The notes below the pieces were generated by a model that made no database searches, was not told where the DNA came from, and saw only the letters and a list, made by a program, of their open reading frames with translations. From assembly GCA_014584395.1 (NCBI GenBank), contig JACTMY010000013.1:1-64000 (forward strand): DNA of 64,000 bases. The letters run 5' to 3'. Position 1 is the stretch's first letter, and each line of letters starts with the position of its first letter. The stretch is from Planctomycetota bacterium (GTDB lineage Bacteria; Planctomycetota; Planctomycetia; Gemmatales; HRBIN36). A program made the translations under genes and the position numbers. Shown in pieces: positions 43,062 through 53,481 of the stretch.

Positions 43062-44963
43062 ATGCTAGGTTCGCATCTGTTTGCCACCACCGCTTGGGAA
43101 ACGTTCGAGAAGGACGGATGGATCATGTCCGGCATCATCTTTGCGCCGGCGTTGTTCTCCCTGCTCCTGCTCTTTATCCCCAAAGGGCGAGACGAGGTGA
43201 TTCGGCGGCTGTCGCTTCTGGGGACGCTGGTCACCCTCGTGCTGTCCCTGTTCCTGTTCGTCGATTACTTGACGCTGCACCAGAAGTATGAACTGAGCGG
43301 CAACGCCGAAGCCAACACGCTAACGGCCCGGGCCGACGCGGCCACCCGCGCCACCGCCACGCATGGGCCGGATCGCAGCGGCGACCTGGTCTCGCGCGTT
43401 CCCTGGATTGGCCGGTTCGGCATCGAGTATTTCCTCGGCGTCGATGGCCTGAGCATGTCGCTGGTTCTGCTCACCGCGGTCATCTCCACGTTGGCCTTCC
43501 TCACCGGCTGGGGCATCGAGAAATCCGTGCGCGGCTACTGCATCCTCTTCCTGCTGCTGGAAACCGGCATGATGGGGACCTTTTTGTCCCTGGATTTCTT
43601 CCTCTTCTACATCTTCTGGGAACTCATGCTGCTGCCGATGTACTTCCTCATCGGCATCTGGGGCGGACCGCGGCGCGAGTATGCCGCCATCAAGTTTTTC
43701 CTCTACACTTTGTTCGGCTCGGTGCTGATCCTGATCGCTCTGCTGGCGTTCTACTTCACGGACTTGACGCCCTACTACGGCTATCTGCAGGCGCGCGCCC
43801 AGGGCAAGGACCCGAACAGCGCGGAAGTGCGGGAATTGGAAAACTTCAAGGCTTACGCTGGGGCCAAGCTGAACAAGAAGGAAGCCATCAATACCTTTGA
43901 TCTGCTCATGCTGGCCAAGATCGGCCACGAATCGGCCCGGCTGGAAGCGGAGTATCGCAAGGCGTCGGCCGACCATGCCGCCAAGCCGACCGAGGAAAGC
44001 AAGAAAGCGGTGGATCAAGCGTCTGAGAACAAGGCAAAATATCAACTCTTTGGACCGCAGTTTCAGGTGATCTGCTTCGTGTTGCTGTTCATCGGTTTTG
44101 CGATCAAACTGCCCATGTTCCCCTTCCATACCTGGTTGCCCGACGCCCACGTCGAGGCGCCGACGCCGATCTCCATGATCCTGGCCGGCGTGCTGCTGAA
44201 AATGGGCGGTTACGGCATTCTACGCATCGCTTATCCGATATGTCCTTGGGGCGCCTACGATCTGGCCTGGCTCATCGGGCTGTTCGGCGTCATCAGCATC
44301 GTTTATGGCGCCTTCGCGGCCATGGCGCAAACCGATTTCAAAAAGCTCGTGGCCTACAGTTCCGTCAGCCACATGGGTTACGTGCTGGTCGGATTGGCCG
44401 TGTGGACGTCTCCCGACCGCTCGGAATATTGGTCCTGGGGCATGAACGGAGCGGTCTTCCAAATGTTGGCCCACGGCATCACCTCGGCGGGCATGTTCTT
44501 CATGGTCGGCGTGATTTACGACCGAGCGCACCATCGCGACCTGAACAACTTCGGCGGCATCGCCAACGCCATGCCGGTGTACAGCGGCCTTAGCGCCATC
44601 ATCTTTTTCGGCGGCATGGGCCTGCCCGGCCTGTGCGGTTTCGTCGGCGAGTTCATGTGCATTCTGGGGACCTGGAATTTCGGCCCATCGGGTCATCCCT
44701 ACATGGGGCGCGTCTACGCCATACTGGCGGCAGCCACCGTGGTCATCACCGCGGCCTACATCCTTTGGACGATTCAGCGCGTTTATTTCGGCAGCAGCGA
44801 GAAGTACAAGGACTTACCTGACATCACGCTCCGCGAGGGCTTCATCGCCGGGGTGCTGGTCGTGATGACCGTGCTCTTTGGCGTGGCGCCGATGCTGCTC
44901 CTCAGTTGGTATGAGCCGACGATCTCGACCCTGGTGCGCGGCCTGGCGAGCATCTTCCCGTAA
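43062..44963 (+). CDS. nuoM: NADH-quinone oxidoreductase subunit M, with insertion
   Basis: 633 residues, about 120 more than E. coli NuoM. Core motifs: FYIFWELMLLPMYFLIGIWGG with the conserved glutamate, KLPMFPFHTWLPDAHVEAP with the channel lysine, and AYSSVSHMGYVLVGL. About residues 240-330 are a charged, helical insertion rich in K, E and A (for example EVRELENFKAYAGAKLNKKE). ATG 43062 is used, although ATG 43125 (MSGIIFAPALF) gives a more typical N-terminus. Antiporter-like proton-pumping subunit of complex I. Confidence 0.93.
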   Translation: MLGSHLFATTAWETFEKDGWIMSGIIFAPALFSLLLLFIPKGRDEVIRRLSLLGTLVTLVLSLFLFVDYLTLHQKYELSGNAEANTLTARADAATRATATHGPDRSGDLVSRVPWIGRFGIEYFLGVDGLSMSLVLLTAVISTLAFLTGWGIEKSVRGYCILFLLLETGMMGTFLSLDFFLFYIFWELMLLPMYFLIGIWGGPRREYAAIKFFLYTLFGSVLILIALLAFYFTDLTPYYGYLQARAQGKDPNSAEVRELENFKAYAGAKLNKKEAINTFDLLMLAKIGHESARLEAEYRKASADHAAKPTEESKKAVDQASENKAKYQLFGPQFQVICFVLLFIGFAIKLPMFPFHTWLPDAHVEAPTPISMILAGVLLKMGGYGILRIAYPICPWGAYDLAWLIGLFGVISIVYGAFAAMAQTDFKKLVAYSSVSHMGYVLVGLAVWTSPDRSEYWSWGMNGAVFQMLAHGITSAGMFFMVGVIYDRAHHRDLNNFGGIANAMPVYSGLSAIIFFGGMGLPGLCGFVGEFMCILGTWNFGPSGHPYMGRVYAILAAATVVITAAYILWTIQRVYFGSSEKYKDLPDITLREGFIAGVLVVMTVLFGVAPMLLLSWYEPTISTLVRGLASIFP

Positions 44964-45045
44964 CTTCGAGGATGAGTAACCGCCTGCGGATGGGCATGGA
45001 CGAACCGGAGATTTTTGCAACAGCAACGGGTGGCCATAGTCGACC

Positions 45046-46662
45046 ATGAATCAACACTTTCTCACCCCCAGCGCCGTTCAGGAACTGACGCAGAGCTACA
45101 GCCAGAGTTTGGGGCTGTTTGCTCCGGAGTTGATCCTTTGCGTCGGCATCATCCTGATGTTGCTGATCCGCCTGTTCAACGCATTCAATCGTGTCAATTT
45201 GGGTTACGTGGCCCTCGTCGTCACGCTGGTGAGTTTGTGGGTTTCCTGGACGGCCTGGCAACCCTTCTTATCCTCCACGCCGATCAAAGCGCGGGAAAAC
45301 TTGTTTGCCGGAATGCTCGTGTATGATGGGTTGAGCGCATTTTTGCGGCTTTTCCTGCTGCTGGCGGCGGCGCTGCTGATCTGGCTAACCTTGCTCACCG
45401 GGATCCCGGACAAGGAAGACTCCGCCGACTTCTACACCCTCTTCCTGGGCGGAACGCTGGGCATGATCCTGATGGGATCTTCCAACCATCTGCTCATGGT
45501 GTTCATCGCTGTTGAAATGGCCAGTCTCCCCAGCTACGGGCTGGCTGGCTTCCTCAAGGGCCGGCGGCAAAGCAGCGAAGCCGCCCTGAAATACGTAGTC
45601 TATGGCGGTGCGGCGGCCGGCGTCATGCTCTTTGGCATCAGTCTGCTCGTGGGACGCTTCGGCACCGGCTACCTTCCCGAAGTGGCGGCCAGTTATCTGG
45701 CCCTGGCGCAGAAAGGAGGCTTCGACCCGCTCCTCATGATCGGCACCTTGCTGATCTTCGTGGGGCTGGCGTTCAAGCTCTCCGCCGTGCCCTTCCATTT
45801 CTGGTGTCCGGACGTTTTCGAGGGCGCTTCGGCCGAAGTGGGCGCGTTCCTCTCCGTGTCGTCCAAGGCGGCGGCGGTGGCTCTCACCGGCCGACTTGTC
45901 CTCAATCTGACCGGAAGCTCCCTGGACGCGCTCGGCAGCTTCGAACAGTGGAAGCAGGCTTCGATTTATTTCGGCCCGGTGCTGGTGCTGCTGGCCGCGG
46001 TCACCGTGACCTTTGGCAACTTGGCCGCCTACACCCAAACCAACCTCAAGCGGCTGCTGGCCTACTCGACCATCGCTCATGCGGGCATCGTCCTGGCGGG
46101 CCTGGCCACCTTGACCGCGGAGGGACTGTCGGCCGGCTTGCTTTACATGACCTTCTATCTGTTTATGAACGTTGGGGCCTTTGCCGTAGTGGCGTTTCTC
46201 CGCAATCAGATCGGCTCCGAGGACGTGGCGGCTTATCCAGGCATGATTCGCCGCGCGCCGCTGCAAACGATTTGCCTGGCCGTCTTTTTCCTCAGCCTGG
46301 TGGGCTTGCCGCCGTTCATCGGCTACGTGGCCAAGTTCGAGGTGTTCGCCGCGATTTACAACGCCGCTCAAGCGCAGAGCAACAAGGGGCTGCTGGTCTT
46401 GCTAGCCATCGCGCTGCTCAATACCGTGTTCAGCCTATTTTACTACGTTCGCGTGCTCAAGATCATGATCATCGATTCGCCAGCGCCGGGGGCCGAAAGC
46501 CAACCGCTATCCCTGCCCCGATTGCAGAACGTCTTTTCCCTGTTGCTGGCGATCATCGTGGTGGCGGGCGTTTTGATTTGGGATCCTTTGTCGCAATTCG
46601 GAACCCAGCGCAGCGTCATGCCGTTCCGCGGCGCGCTGCCCTCCATCGAAGCATCGAAATAA
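45046..46662 (+). CDS. nuoN: NADH-quinone oxidoreductase subunit N
   Basis: 538 residues, about fourteen membrane helices. Motifs: IAVEMASLPSYGLAGFLKG, FKLSAVPFHFWCPDVFEGA with the conserved lysine, and LLAYSTIAHAGIVLAGL. Last complex I gene here, 82 bases after nuoM. Third antiporter-like proton pump subunit. No insertions like those in nuoL or nuoM are apparent. Confidence 0.94.
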   Translation: MNQHFLTPSAVQELTQSYSQSLGLFAPELILCVGIILMLLIRLFNAFNRVNLGYVALVVTLVSLWVSWTAWQPFLSSTPIKARENLFAGMLVYDGLSAFLRLFLLLAAALLIWLTLLTGIPDKEDSADFYTLFLGGTLGMILMGSSNHLLMVFIAVEMASLPSYGLAGFLKGRRQSSEAALKYVVYGGAAAGVMLFGISLLVGRFGTGYLPEVAASYLALAQKGGFDPLLMIGTLLIFVGLAFKLSAVPFHFWCPDVFEGASAEVGAFLSVSSKAAAVALTGRLVLNLTGSSLDALGSFEQWKQASIYFGPVLVLLAAVTVTFGNLAAYTQTNLKRLLAYSTIAHAGIVLAGLATLTAEGLSAGLLYMTFYLFMNVGAFAVVAFLRNQIGSEDVAAYPGMIRRAPLQTICLAVFFLSLVGLPPFIGYVAKFEVFAAIYNAAQAQSNKGLLVLLAIALLNTVFSLFYYVRVLKIMIIDSPAPGAESQPLSLPRLQNVFSLLLAIIVVAGVLIWDPLSQFGTQRSVMPFRGALPSIEASK

Positions 46663-46684
46663 GCCCCCGAGCGGTCATTCAACC

Positions 46685-47131
46685 ATGCAAGCCAACTCAC
46701 TGTCCCTGTTAACCGCGATCCTGGCCCGCGAGTCTTCCTCGCTACTCAGCTATCTGCACGGAGCGTGGCCTTGGACCAGCTCCCGCGAACGGGATTGTGC
46801 CCGGCAGTTGCAAGCCCTCGTGGAGCAGGAACTGGAAGGGCAGCGCTCCCTCGCTGCCTTGATCCGCAAGCGCCGCGCCATCCCGCCGTCGGCCCGGTTC
46901 CCCATGAACTTCACCACGCTGCACTTCCTGGCCGTCGATCATTTGCTGCCCAAGGTGGTGGCCGAACAGCGGGCCTTGTTGGCGCTACTGGAGCAGGACG
47001 CGGCCCATCTGGACGAAGCCACCCGCGCCGAGGTGGAGCCATTCCTGGCGATGAAACGCCAGCACGTGGAGCAGCTTGCCTCCCTTGCCGAAGCCCACTC
47101 GGGCAGCCGTTCGCTCTCCACCTTGAAATAG
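46685..47131 (+). CDS. Unrecognised helical protein
   Basis: 148 residues, almost entirely helical in appearance: SSSLLSYLHGAWPW, then RDCARQLQALVEQELEGQRSL, then TTLHFLAVDHLLPKVVAEQR, and a final helix with MKRQHVEQLASLAEAHSG. Several H, E and D residues sit in helix positions, which recalls four-helix ferritin-like bundles, but I see no paired ExxH motif. It starts 22 bases after nuoN and 21 bases before tatD, so it may be carried on either transcript. Function unknown. Confidence 0.65.
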   Translation: MQANSLSLLTAILARESSSLLSYLHGAWPWTSSRERDCARQLQALVEQELEGQRSLAALIRKRRAIPPSARFPMNFTTLHFLAVDHLLPKVVAEQRALLALLEQDAAHLDEATRAEVEPFLAMKRQHVEQLASLAEAHSGSRSLSTLK

Positions 47132-47152
47132 CCCCGACCTCGCGGAGCGCCG

Positions 47153-47944
47153 ATGGGCATCGCATCCTGGGTCGACACACATGGTCATTTGACGGATGAA
47201 GCGTTTGCCGACGACGTCGCCGGTGTGCTCGCGCGGGCCCAGGCGGCGGGCGTGAGCCGTTTGCTCAGCATCGGCACCACGCTCGGTTCCAGCCGGGCCT
47301 GTCTCGAACTGGCGGAGCGAACGCCGGGGGTCTGGGCCAGCGTGGGCATCCACCCCAACCATGCCGCCGAGGCGCAAACCGATGATTGGGCACACATCGT
47401 GGCCTTGGCCGATCATCCCAAGGCCGCGGCCATAGGGGAGACGGGGCTGGATCGCCATTGGGATTTCACGCCGTTCCCGGTGCAGGAAGATTATTTTGCC
47501 CGCCATCTGTGGTTGGCGCGCAAGGTCCATAAGCCGATCGTCATTCATTGCCGCGAAGCCGAGGCGGATATCCTCCGCATGCTCATGGCAGACCATCAAA
47601 CCCATGGACCGATCCTGGGGGTGATGCATTCCTTCACGGGCGGCCTGTCCCTGGCGGAAGCCGCTTTGCGGTTGGGGTTGTATGTTTCCTTCGCCGGTAT
47701 GCTGACCTACAAAAACGCCGCCGATCTGCGGGAAGTGGCGGCTCGGCTGCCGCGCGATCGCGTTCTGTTGGAGACCGATTGTCCTTATCTGGTGCCCGTG
47801 CCGCTCCGAGGCGCGGTCAAGCGCAATGAACCCGCCCACCTGATCCACACCGCGGCCTGCCTGGCCAGCCTTTGGCACATGACTCCGGAAGCCGTGGCGG
47901 AGCAAACGACAGCCAACGCCTGCCGGCTGTTTCGCCTCCCTTAA
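47153..47944 (+). CDS. tatD: TatD-family metal-dependent nuclease
   Basis: 263 residues, normal length. Metal-binding sites of the TatD barrel: DTHGHL (residues 8-13), GETGLDRHW, VIHCREAE, MHSFTGG and LLETDCPYL. Family members are 3'-5' DNA exonucleases/deoxyribonucleases acting in DNA repair and degradation, in the cytoplasm. ATG at 47153, intact. Confidence 0.9.
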   Translation: MGIASWVDTHGHLTDEAFADDVAGVLARAQAAGVSRLLSIGTTLGSSRACLELAERTPGVWASVGIHPNHAAEAQTDDWAHIVALADHPKAAAIGETGLDRHWDFTPFPVQEDYFARHLWLARKVHKPIVIHCREAEADILRMLMADHQTHGPILGVMHSFTGGLSLAEAALRLGLYVSFAGMLTYKNAADLREVAARLPRDRVLLETDCPYLVPVPLRGAVKRNEPAHLIHTAACLASLWHMTPEAVAEQTTANACRLFRLP

Positions 47945-48128
47945 TCGCTGTTTATAAACGTCCATCGCTTGTGCTGTTCGCCCCATGCTGTCCAGTCTCC
48001 CGCGCCCCCCGCGGATGCATGACTCCATGGAAGTTGCTCTTGCCCCAAGGCCGCGGGTTCGCTATGGTCCCGCCCCGAGAGGAAGTGGTCGACCCCGCGG
48101 TTGACAGGTATTCGAGGAGCAACTCATC

Positions 48129-49067
48129 ATGACACGCTTTGGGTTCGTGACCAGCATGGCCCTGTGCATCGTGGCGTTGGCGGCAACCGGGGTCTGGGCA
48201 AACCAGACGCCCCCGCCGCGCGGACCGGTAGCCAAGGTCAACGGCCAGGAGATCACTCGCGAAGCATGGGAGCAAGCGCTGCAGCGATTGCCCCCCATCC
48301 CCGTTCACTTCTCGGAGGCGCAGCGCAAGTCGCTGCATACCGAACTGCTTGGGCTCATGGTCGATGAACTGCTCTTGCGCCAATTTCTGCAGCAGCACAG
48401 CGCCGCGCCCGCCGCCTCGCAAATCGATCAGCGCCTGGCCGAGTTGGAGAAAAGCCTCAAGGCCAGGCAGATGACGCTCCAAGAGTTCCTGGTGGATTCG
48501 AAGCAAACCCTGGATCAATTGCGATCGGGCATCGGCCTGGAACTACAGTGGCAAAACTATCTGACGCAGCGGCTAGCCCAGGTGGATTTGAAGGACTATT
48601 ACGAGAAAAACAAGGAGATGTTCGATGGCGTGGTCATTCGCGTGAGCCACGTCGTCGTGCCCTTGCCGCCCAGGGCCAGCTCCAAGGACGAAGAGGCGGC
48701 CCGTGCCAAGCTGCTTGCGATTCAAAAGGAAATCAGCCAGGGACTGGACTTTGCCGAGGCCGCCAAGAAATACTCCCAGGACGGCACGGCCGTCCGCGGC
48801 GGCGACCTGGGTTACTTCCCGCCCCGGCGGTCCGAGAGCGATCCCTTCATTCGCTCCGCCTCCCATCTCAAGGTGGGCCAGGTGAGCGACGTTGTCCGCA
48901 CGGATTTCGGCATGCATTTGATCAAGGTCACCGACCGCAAGGAAGGCTCGCCCAGCGACTATGAGGCGATCAAGGACACTGTGCGCGCGGTGTATGGCGA
49001 TGAACTGCGCATCCAGGTCATCCAGGATCAGCGCAAGACGGCCAAGATCGAAGTTTATTTGCCGTAG
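48129..49067 (+). CDS. Parvulin-type peptidyl-prolyl isomerase (SurA/PpiC-like)
   Basis: 312 residues from ATG 48129 with GAGGAG upstream. Signal peptide (MALCIVALAATGVWA). A SurA-like chaperone region (VAKVNGQEITREAWEQAL, VDELLLRQFLQQH) covers about 35-160. One PpiC domain follows, with RVSHVVVPL, GGDLGYFPP and DFGMHLIKVTD. It should aid folding of exported proteins in the periplasm. Only one isomerase domain is present, whereas SurA has two. Confidence 0.88.
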   Translation: MTRFGFVTSMALCIVALAATGVWANQTPPPRGPVAKVNGQEITREAWEQALQRLPPIPVHFSEAQRKSLHTELLGLMVDELLLRQFLQQHSAAPAASQIDQRLAELEKSLKARQMTLQEFLVDSKQTLDQLRSGIGLELQWQNYLTQRLAQVDLKDYYEKNKEMFDGVVIRVSHVVVPLPPRASSKDEEAARAKLLAIQKEISQGLDFAEAAKKYSQDGTAVRGGDLGYFPPRRSESDPFIRSASHLKVGQVSDVVRTDFGMHLIKVTDRKEGSPSDYEAIKDTVRAVYGDELRIQVIQDQRKTAKIEVYLP

Positions 49068-49089
49068 ATTGCAAGTCGGCTGGGGTCCG

Positions 49090-49608
49090 TCATGAAGCGT
49101 CGCTCAGGTGGCGGGTCATGTGCGCCAACAGCCCGCGCACGGAAATCATGCCCACGGGAACGCCCTTGTCCACGACGGGCAAATGGCGATAGTCCCCGAC
49201 GTCCATTTTGTGCAAGGCGAACACCAACGGATCGGTCAGTTGCACGGTTTCCGGCTTGGGCGTCATGAAATCTTCGACGCACAAATTCTGAATCGCGTCG
49301 TGCAGCCCGGCCACGCGCAAGGTGATGTCGCGTTCGGAGAGAATGCCCAGCAGTTGCTTCTGTTCATCGACGATGAGCACCGCGCCAATGCGGTGGGTGG
49401 AAAACTGCGCGAGGGCGTCTTGAATGGTGGCCTTGCGATCGAGCAGATACGGCGCGGGAGGCTGCAAGTCCTTGACCTTGTCATTCACCAGGCGACTGCC
49501 GATCGGTTCGATGGGAGCGACCTGATCGAGATGGGTCAGGTCCTGTTGGCATTGGTCGCAGGACTCTTCGCCGGGAACGTTGTCGAAGCCGCAATTGGGG
49601 CAGATCAT
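49090..49608 (-). CDS. CBS-domain protein with N-terminal zinc ribbon
   Basis: 172 residues. N-terminal ribbon with Cys3, Cys6, Cys17 and Cys20 (CPNCGFDN then CDQC). Two CBS motifs follow: the first with APYLLDRKATIQDAL and GILSERDITLRV, the second with MTPKPETVQLTD and HLPVVDKGVPVGMISVRGLL. CBS pairs bind adenine nucleotides and regulate enzymes or channels. It lies 94 bases downstream of korB on the same strand, and a second CBS gene lies upstream of korA. A role in sensing energy charge for the oxidoreductase is an inference from position. Confidence 0.85.
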   Translation of the reverse strand: MICPNCGFDNVPGEESCDQCQQDLTHLDQVAPIEPIGSRLVNDKVKDLQPPAPYLLDRKATIQDALAQFSTHRIGAVLIVDEQKQLLGILSERDITLRVAGLHDAIQNLCVEDFMTPKPETVQLTDPLVFALHKMDVGDYRHLPVVDKGVPVGMISVRGLLAHMTRHLSDAS

Positions 49609-49702
49609 GGCATTGGCACCTGGTGTGGGTGAACCGCTCGCGCGGTTCGCCTGGAACGAGACACGGTCTCTACATCCTCCACTCGCATGTGCGGCCGAGG
49701 GT

Positions 49703-50758
<1,056 letters not shown>

Positions 50759-50812
50759 AGGAAACCCTTGTGTTGAATGAAGTAAAGCAAGCGGTCGTCA
50801 AGACCTTGTACT

Positions 50813-52699
50813 TTATTGGCTGAGCAAGTCGTTGATCTCGGAGACGATTTCGCTGACGAGGAACGGCTTGCCCTGGACCTTGCTCAAGGAATGGGCGTTG
50901 ACCAGGAACTTGGCTCGGAGGAGCCAGCAAAGCTGGCCGCCGTTGAGTTCGGGGACCAGGATTTTCTTGTAGCGTTTGAGCACGTCGGCAGTGTTGCGCG
51001 GGAAAGGGTTGAGGTAGCGGAAATGGGCATGGGCTACCTTGTGCCCCTGGGCGCGCGCCTCTTCGACGGCCGTGGCGAGACTGCCGTAGGTGCCGCCCCA
51101 GCCGCAGACCAGGACGTCGCCCTCGCTGGGACCGGCGACTTCGAGTTCGGGAATCTCGTTGGCGATGTTGGCGATTTTCTGAGCACGGATGTTGACCATG
51201 TGCTGGTGGTTTTCCGGCTCGTAGTTGACGTTGCCGGTCACGTCTTGCTTTTCGATGCCGCCCACGCGATGCTCCAAGCCCGGCGTGCCGGGGATGGCCC
51301 ACGGACGGACCAGGCGCTCATCCCGCAGATAAGGCATGAATTGGCCGTCCTGGTTCGGCTTCGAGGGATGAGTGATCGGGATGGCTTCTTGCTGGTCCAG
51401 CCCGGAGATGTCCCACGGTTCGGAGCCGTTGGCGAGGTAGCCGTCGGTGAGCAGGAACACAGGGGTCATGAAGCGCACGGCCAGGCGCACGGCTTCGATG
51501 GCCATGCGATAGCAATCGGCGGGGGTGGAAGCAGCGATGATGGCCACGGGGCATTCGCCGTTGCGGCCGAACATGGCTTGCAATAAGTCGGCCTGTTCGG
51601 TCTTGGTGGGCAGGCCCGTACTGGGACCGCCGCGCTGCACGTCGACGATGACCACGGGAATCTCGGTCATGACGGCCAGCCCGATGGCTTCGGACTTGAG
51701 GCACACGCCGGGGCCGCTCGTGCCGGTGACGCCCAAAGTGCCGCCGAAGGAGGCCCCGATGGCCGCGCCCATGGCCGCGATCTCATCCTCGGCCTGGAAG
51801 GTGCGGACGCCGAAGCGCTTCATGTCCGCCAATTGGTGCAAAATGTCGCTGGCGGGCGTGATCGGATAACTGCAATAGACGAGGGGTTTATTGGCCAGCA
51901 GCGACGCGGCGACGAGCCCCAGCGACAGAGCCTCGTTACCCGTGACCTTGCGGTACTTGCCGGGCTTGATCTTGGCCTTGGGCACGCGGTATTGCACGGG
52001 CAAGGCTTCGATCGTGTCGCCGAAGTTGTATCCCGCCTTGAGGGCCCGCACGTTGGCTTCCTGGACGGCGGGGTTTTTCTTGAACTTGTCCTTGATCCAG
52101 CGCAGGGTCGGCTCGGTGGGCCGTTCGTAGAGCCAGTAGACCAGGCCCAGGGCGAAGAAGTTCTTGCAGCGGTCCGCCTCGCGGGTGCTGAGCTTGAGAT
52201 CGGCCACGGCCTTGCGATTGAGCGACGTGATGGGCACCTTGATCATGCGGTAGCCCTTGAGGCTGCCGTCGTCGAGGGGGCTTTTTTCGTAGCCGGCTTT
52301 GTGCAGGTCGCTCGTGCCGAAGGAATCCGAGTTGACGATGAGGATGCCGCCCGACTCCAGGTCCTTGAGGTTGGTCTTCAGAGCGGCGGGGTTCATGACG
52401 ACGAGGGTGTTGACCTGATCGCCGGGCGTGTGGATGTCCTGGCTGCTGAAATTGATCTGATACCCGGAGACGCCGGCCAAGGTGCCGGCGGGGGCGCGGA
52501 TCTCGGCCGGGAAATCGGGCAGCGTGCTGATGTCGTTGCCGAAAATGGCGGAGGCATTGGTGAACTGCGTGCCCGCGAGCTGCATGCCGTCGCCGGAATC
52601 ACCGGCGAAGCGGATGACCACGGATTGCCGCTCTTGCACGGCGCGTCCGTTGTGGCCGTTGGTGCTGTTACTGATCGGGACTGGAGCCGTCGTACTCAT
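50813..52699 (-). CDS. korA: 2-oxoacid:acceptor oxidoreductase, fused gamma-alpha subunit
   Basis: 628 residues. Residues about 20-200 are the gamma-type domain ([17 protein letters not shown]); the rest is the alpha domain with [34 protein letters not shown], and [17 protein letters not shown]. This fused gamma-alpha layout is typical of KorA/OorA type enzymes in many bacteria. ATG 52699. First gene of a korAB pair flanked by CBS-domain genes, all on the minus strand. Confidence 0.92.
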   Translation of the reverse strand: MSTTAPVPISNSTNGHNGRAVQERQSVVIRFAGDSGDGMQLAGTQFTNASAIFGNDISTLPDFPAEIRAPAGTLAGVSGYQINFSSQDIHTPGDQVNTLVVMNPAALKTNLKDLESGGILIVNSDSFGTSDLHKAGYEKSPLDDGSLKGYRMIKVPITSLNRKAVADLKLSTREADRCKNFFALGLVYWLYERPTEPTLRWIKDKFKKNPAVQEANVRALKAGYNFGDTIEALPVQYRVPKAKIKPGKYRKVTGNEALSLGLVAASLLANKPLVYCSYPITPASDILHQLADMKRFGVRTFQAEDEIAAMGAAIGASFGGTLGVTGTSGPGVCLKSEAIGLAVMTEIPVVIVDVQRGGPSTGLPTKTEQADLLQAMFGRNGECPVAIIAASTPADCYRMAIEAVRLAVRFMTPVFLLTDGYLANGSEPWDISGLDQQEAIPITHPSKPNQDGQFMPYLRDERLVRPWAIPGTPGLEHRVGGIEKQDVTGNVNYEPENHQHMVNIRAQKIANIANEIPELEVAGPSEGDVLVCGWGGTYGSLATAVEEARAQGHKVAHAHFRYLNPFPRNTADVLKRYKKILVPELNGGQLCWLLRAKFLVNAHSLSKVQGKPFLVSEIVSEINDLLSQ

Positions 52700-52744
52700 C
52701 TTCGCAACTTACTCCGAAAAGAAATCTCCGCCGCCGTGATCCGT

Positions 52745-53209
52745 TTAAGCCCCTTCGCGGACTGGAAAGACGGGATCCGGGGTGGGAGGGACATTGGCGA
52801 TGAAGGGAAAGTGTTCCACGATGTAATGAACGATGCGCTTGATGGAGAGCATGCCGACGGGCCGGCCATGTTCATCCACCACGGGCAAATGGCGATAGCC
52901 GCCTTTTTGCATGCGCTTCATGGCTTGGGCGATGGGTTCCTTGCGCTGCACGGTCATGGGTTCCGGGGTCATGACCGCCGAGACGGGCAAGTCCAGGGAC
53001 CGGCCGGGGGTCAGCACGCGGTTGATCAGGTCGCGTTCGGTGAAGATGCCGAGCACCGGGCCATCGACCGCGATGACGACGCACCCGATGCGGCGTTCTT
53101 GCATGCGGCGGACGGCTTCCGCCACCGTGTCTTGCGGTTTCAAGACGGCGGGCTTCGAGGGCGCAAGCCGCTCCACGCTTTCGATCTTGAGGTTCTTTGC
53201 CAGGTCCAT
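52745..53209 (-). CDS. CBS-domain protein
   Basis: 154 residues from ATG 53209 (AAGG eight bases upstream). The open frame extends about 110 bases further up, but those starts lack a site. Two CBS motifs: KPQDTVAEAVRRMQERRIGC with GIFTERDLINRV, and MTPEPMTVQRKEPIAQAMKR with HLPVVDEHGRPVGMLSI. No zinc ribbon, unlike the CBS protein at the other end of korAB. It lies 45 bases upstream of korA and is probably co-transcribed. Confidence 0.85.
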   Translation of the reverse strand: MDLAKNLKIESVERLAPSKPAVLKPQDTVAEAVRRMQERRIGCVVIAVDGPVLGIFTERDLINRVLTPGRSLDLPVSAVMTPEPMTVQRKEPIAQAMKRMQKGGYRHLPVVDEHGRPVGMLSIKRIVHYIVEHFPFIANVPPTPDPVFPVREGA

Positions 53210-53399
53210 GCCGGCCGCCTTGCATTCGAGGTTGAGCGTTGATGCCGGAAAAGCCTTGGGTGTCATGGGCGTAAAGGATGACCAGCCATGACGCAACCGC
53301 GAAGAGAGTGAATGAAACACGCTGGCCGCTCCGTGCCAGCTTGATCACTGCCCTCAATGACACCTTACCCTATTCTATAACATCCCATGCAAATGATGA

Positions 53400-53448
53400 G
53401 GGGAATCCCTACTTCCTTCTCCGCATTCTTGGGAGGAAGGGATTCCCC
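53400..53448 (-). terminator. Hairpin after the DUF11-repeat gene
   Basis: GGGGAATCCCT / AGGGATTCCCC, a perfect 11-bp stem with further weak pairing (CTTCC/GGAAG) inside the loop. It lies 34 bases after the stop of the minus-strand DUF11 gene; the minus side continues TCATCATTT. The plus side has CTTTTTG. Probable bidirectional terminator. Confidence 0.7.
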
Positions 53449-53481
53449 TGGTCTTTTTGTCTCTTCATGGCGGCGACGGGC

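Noticed and set aside
48101..48106. TTGACA hexamer as a promoter
   Set aside because: Only about 23 bases before the start codon of the isomerase gene and no -10 at the right distance; it falls in the ribosome-site region.
51833..53242. 469-codon open frame on the plus strand
   Set aside because: Antisense to korA and the upstream CBS gene; no family features.
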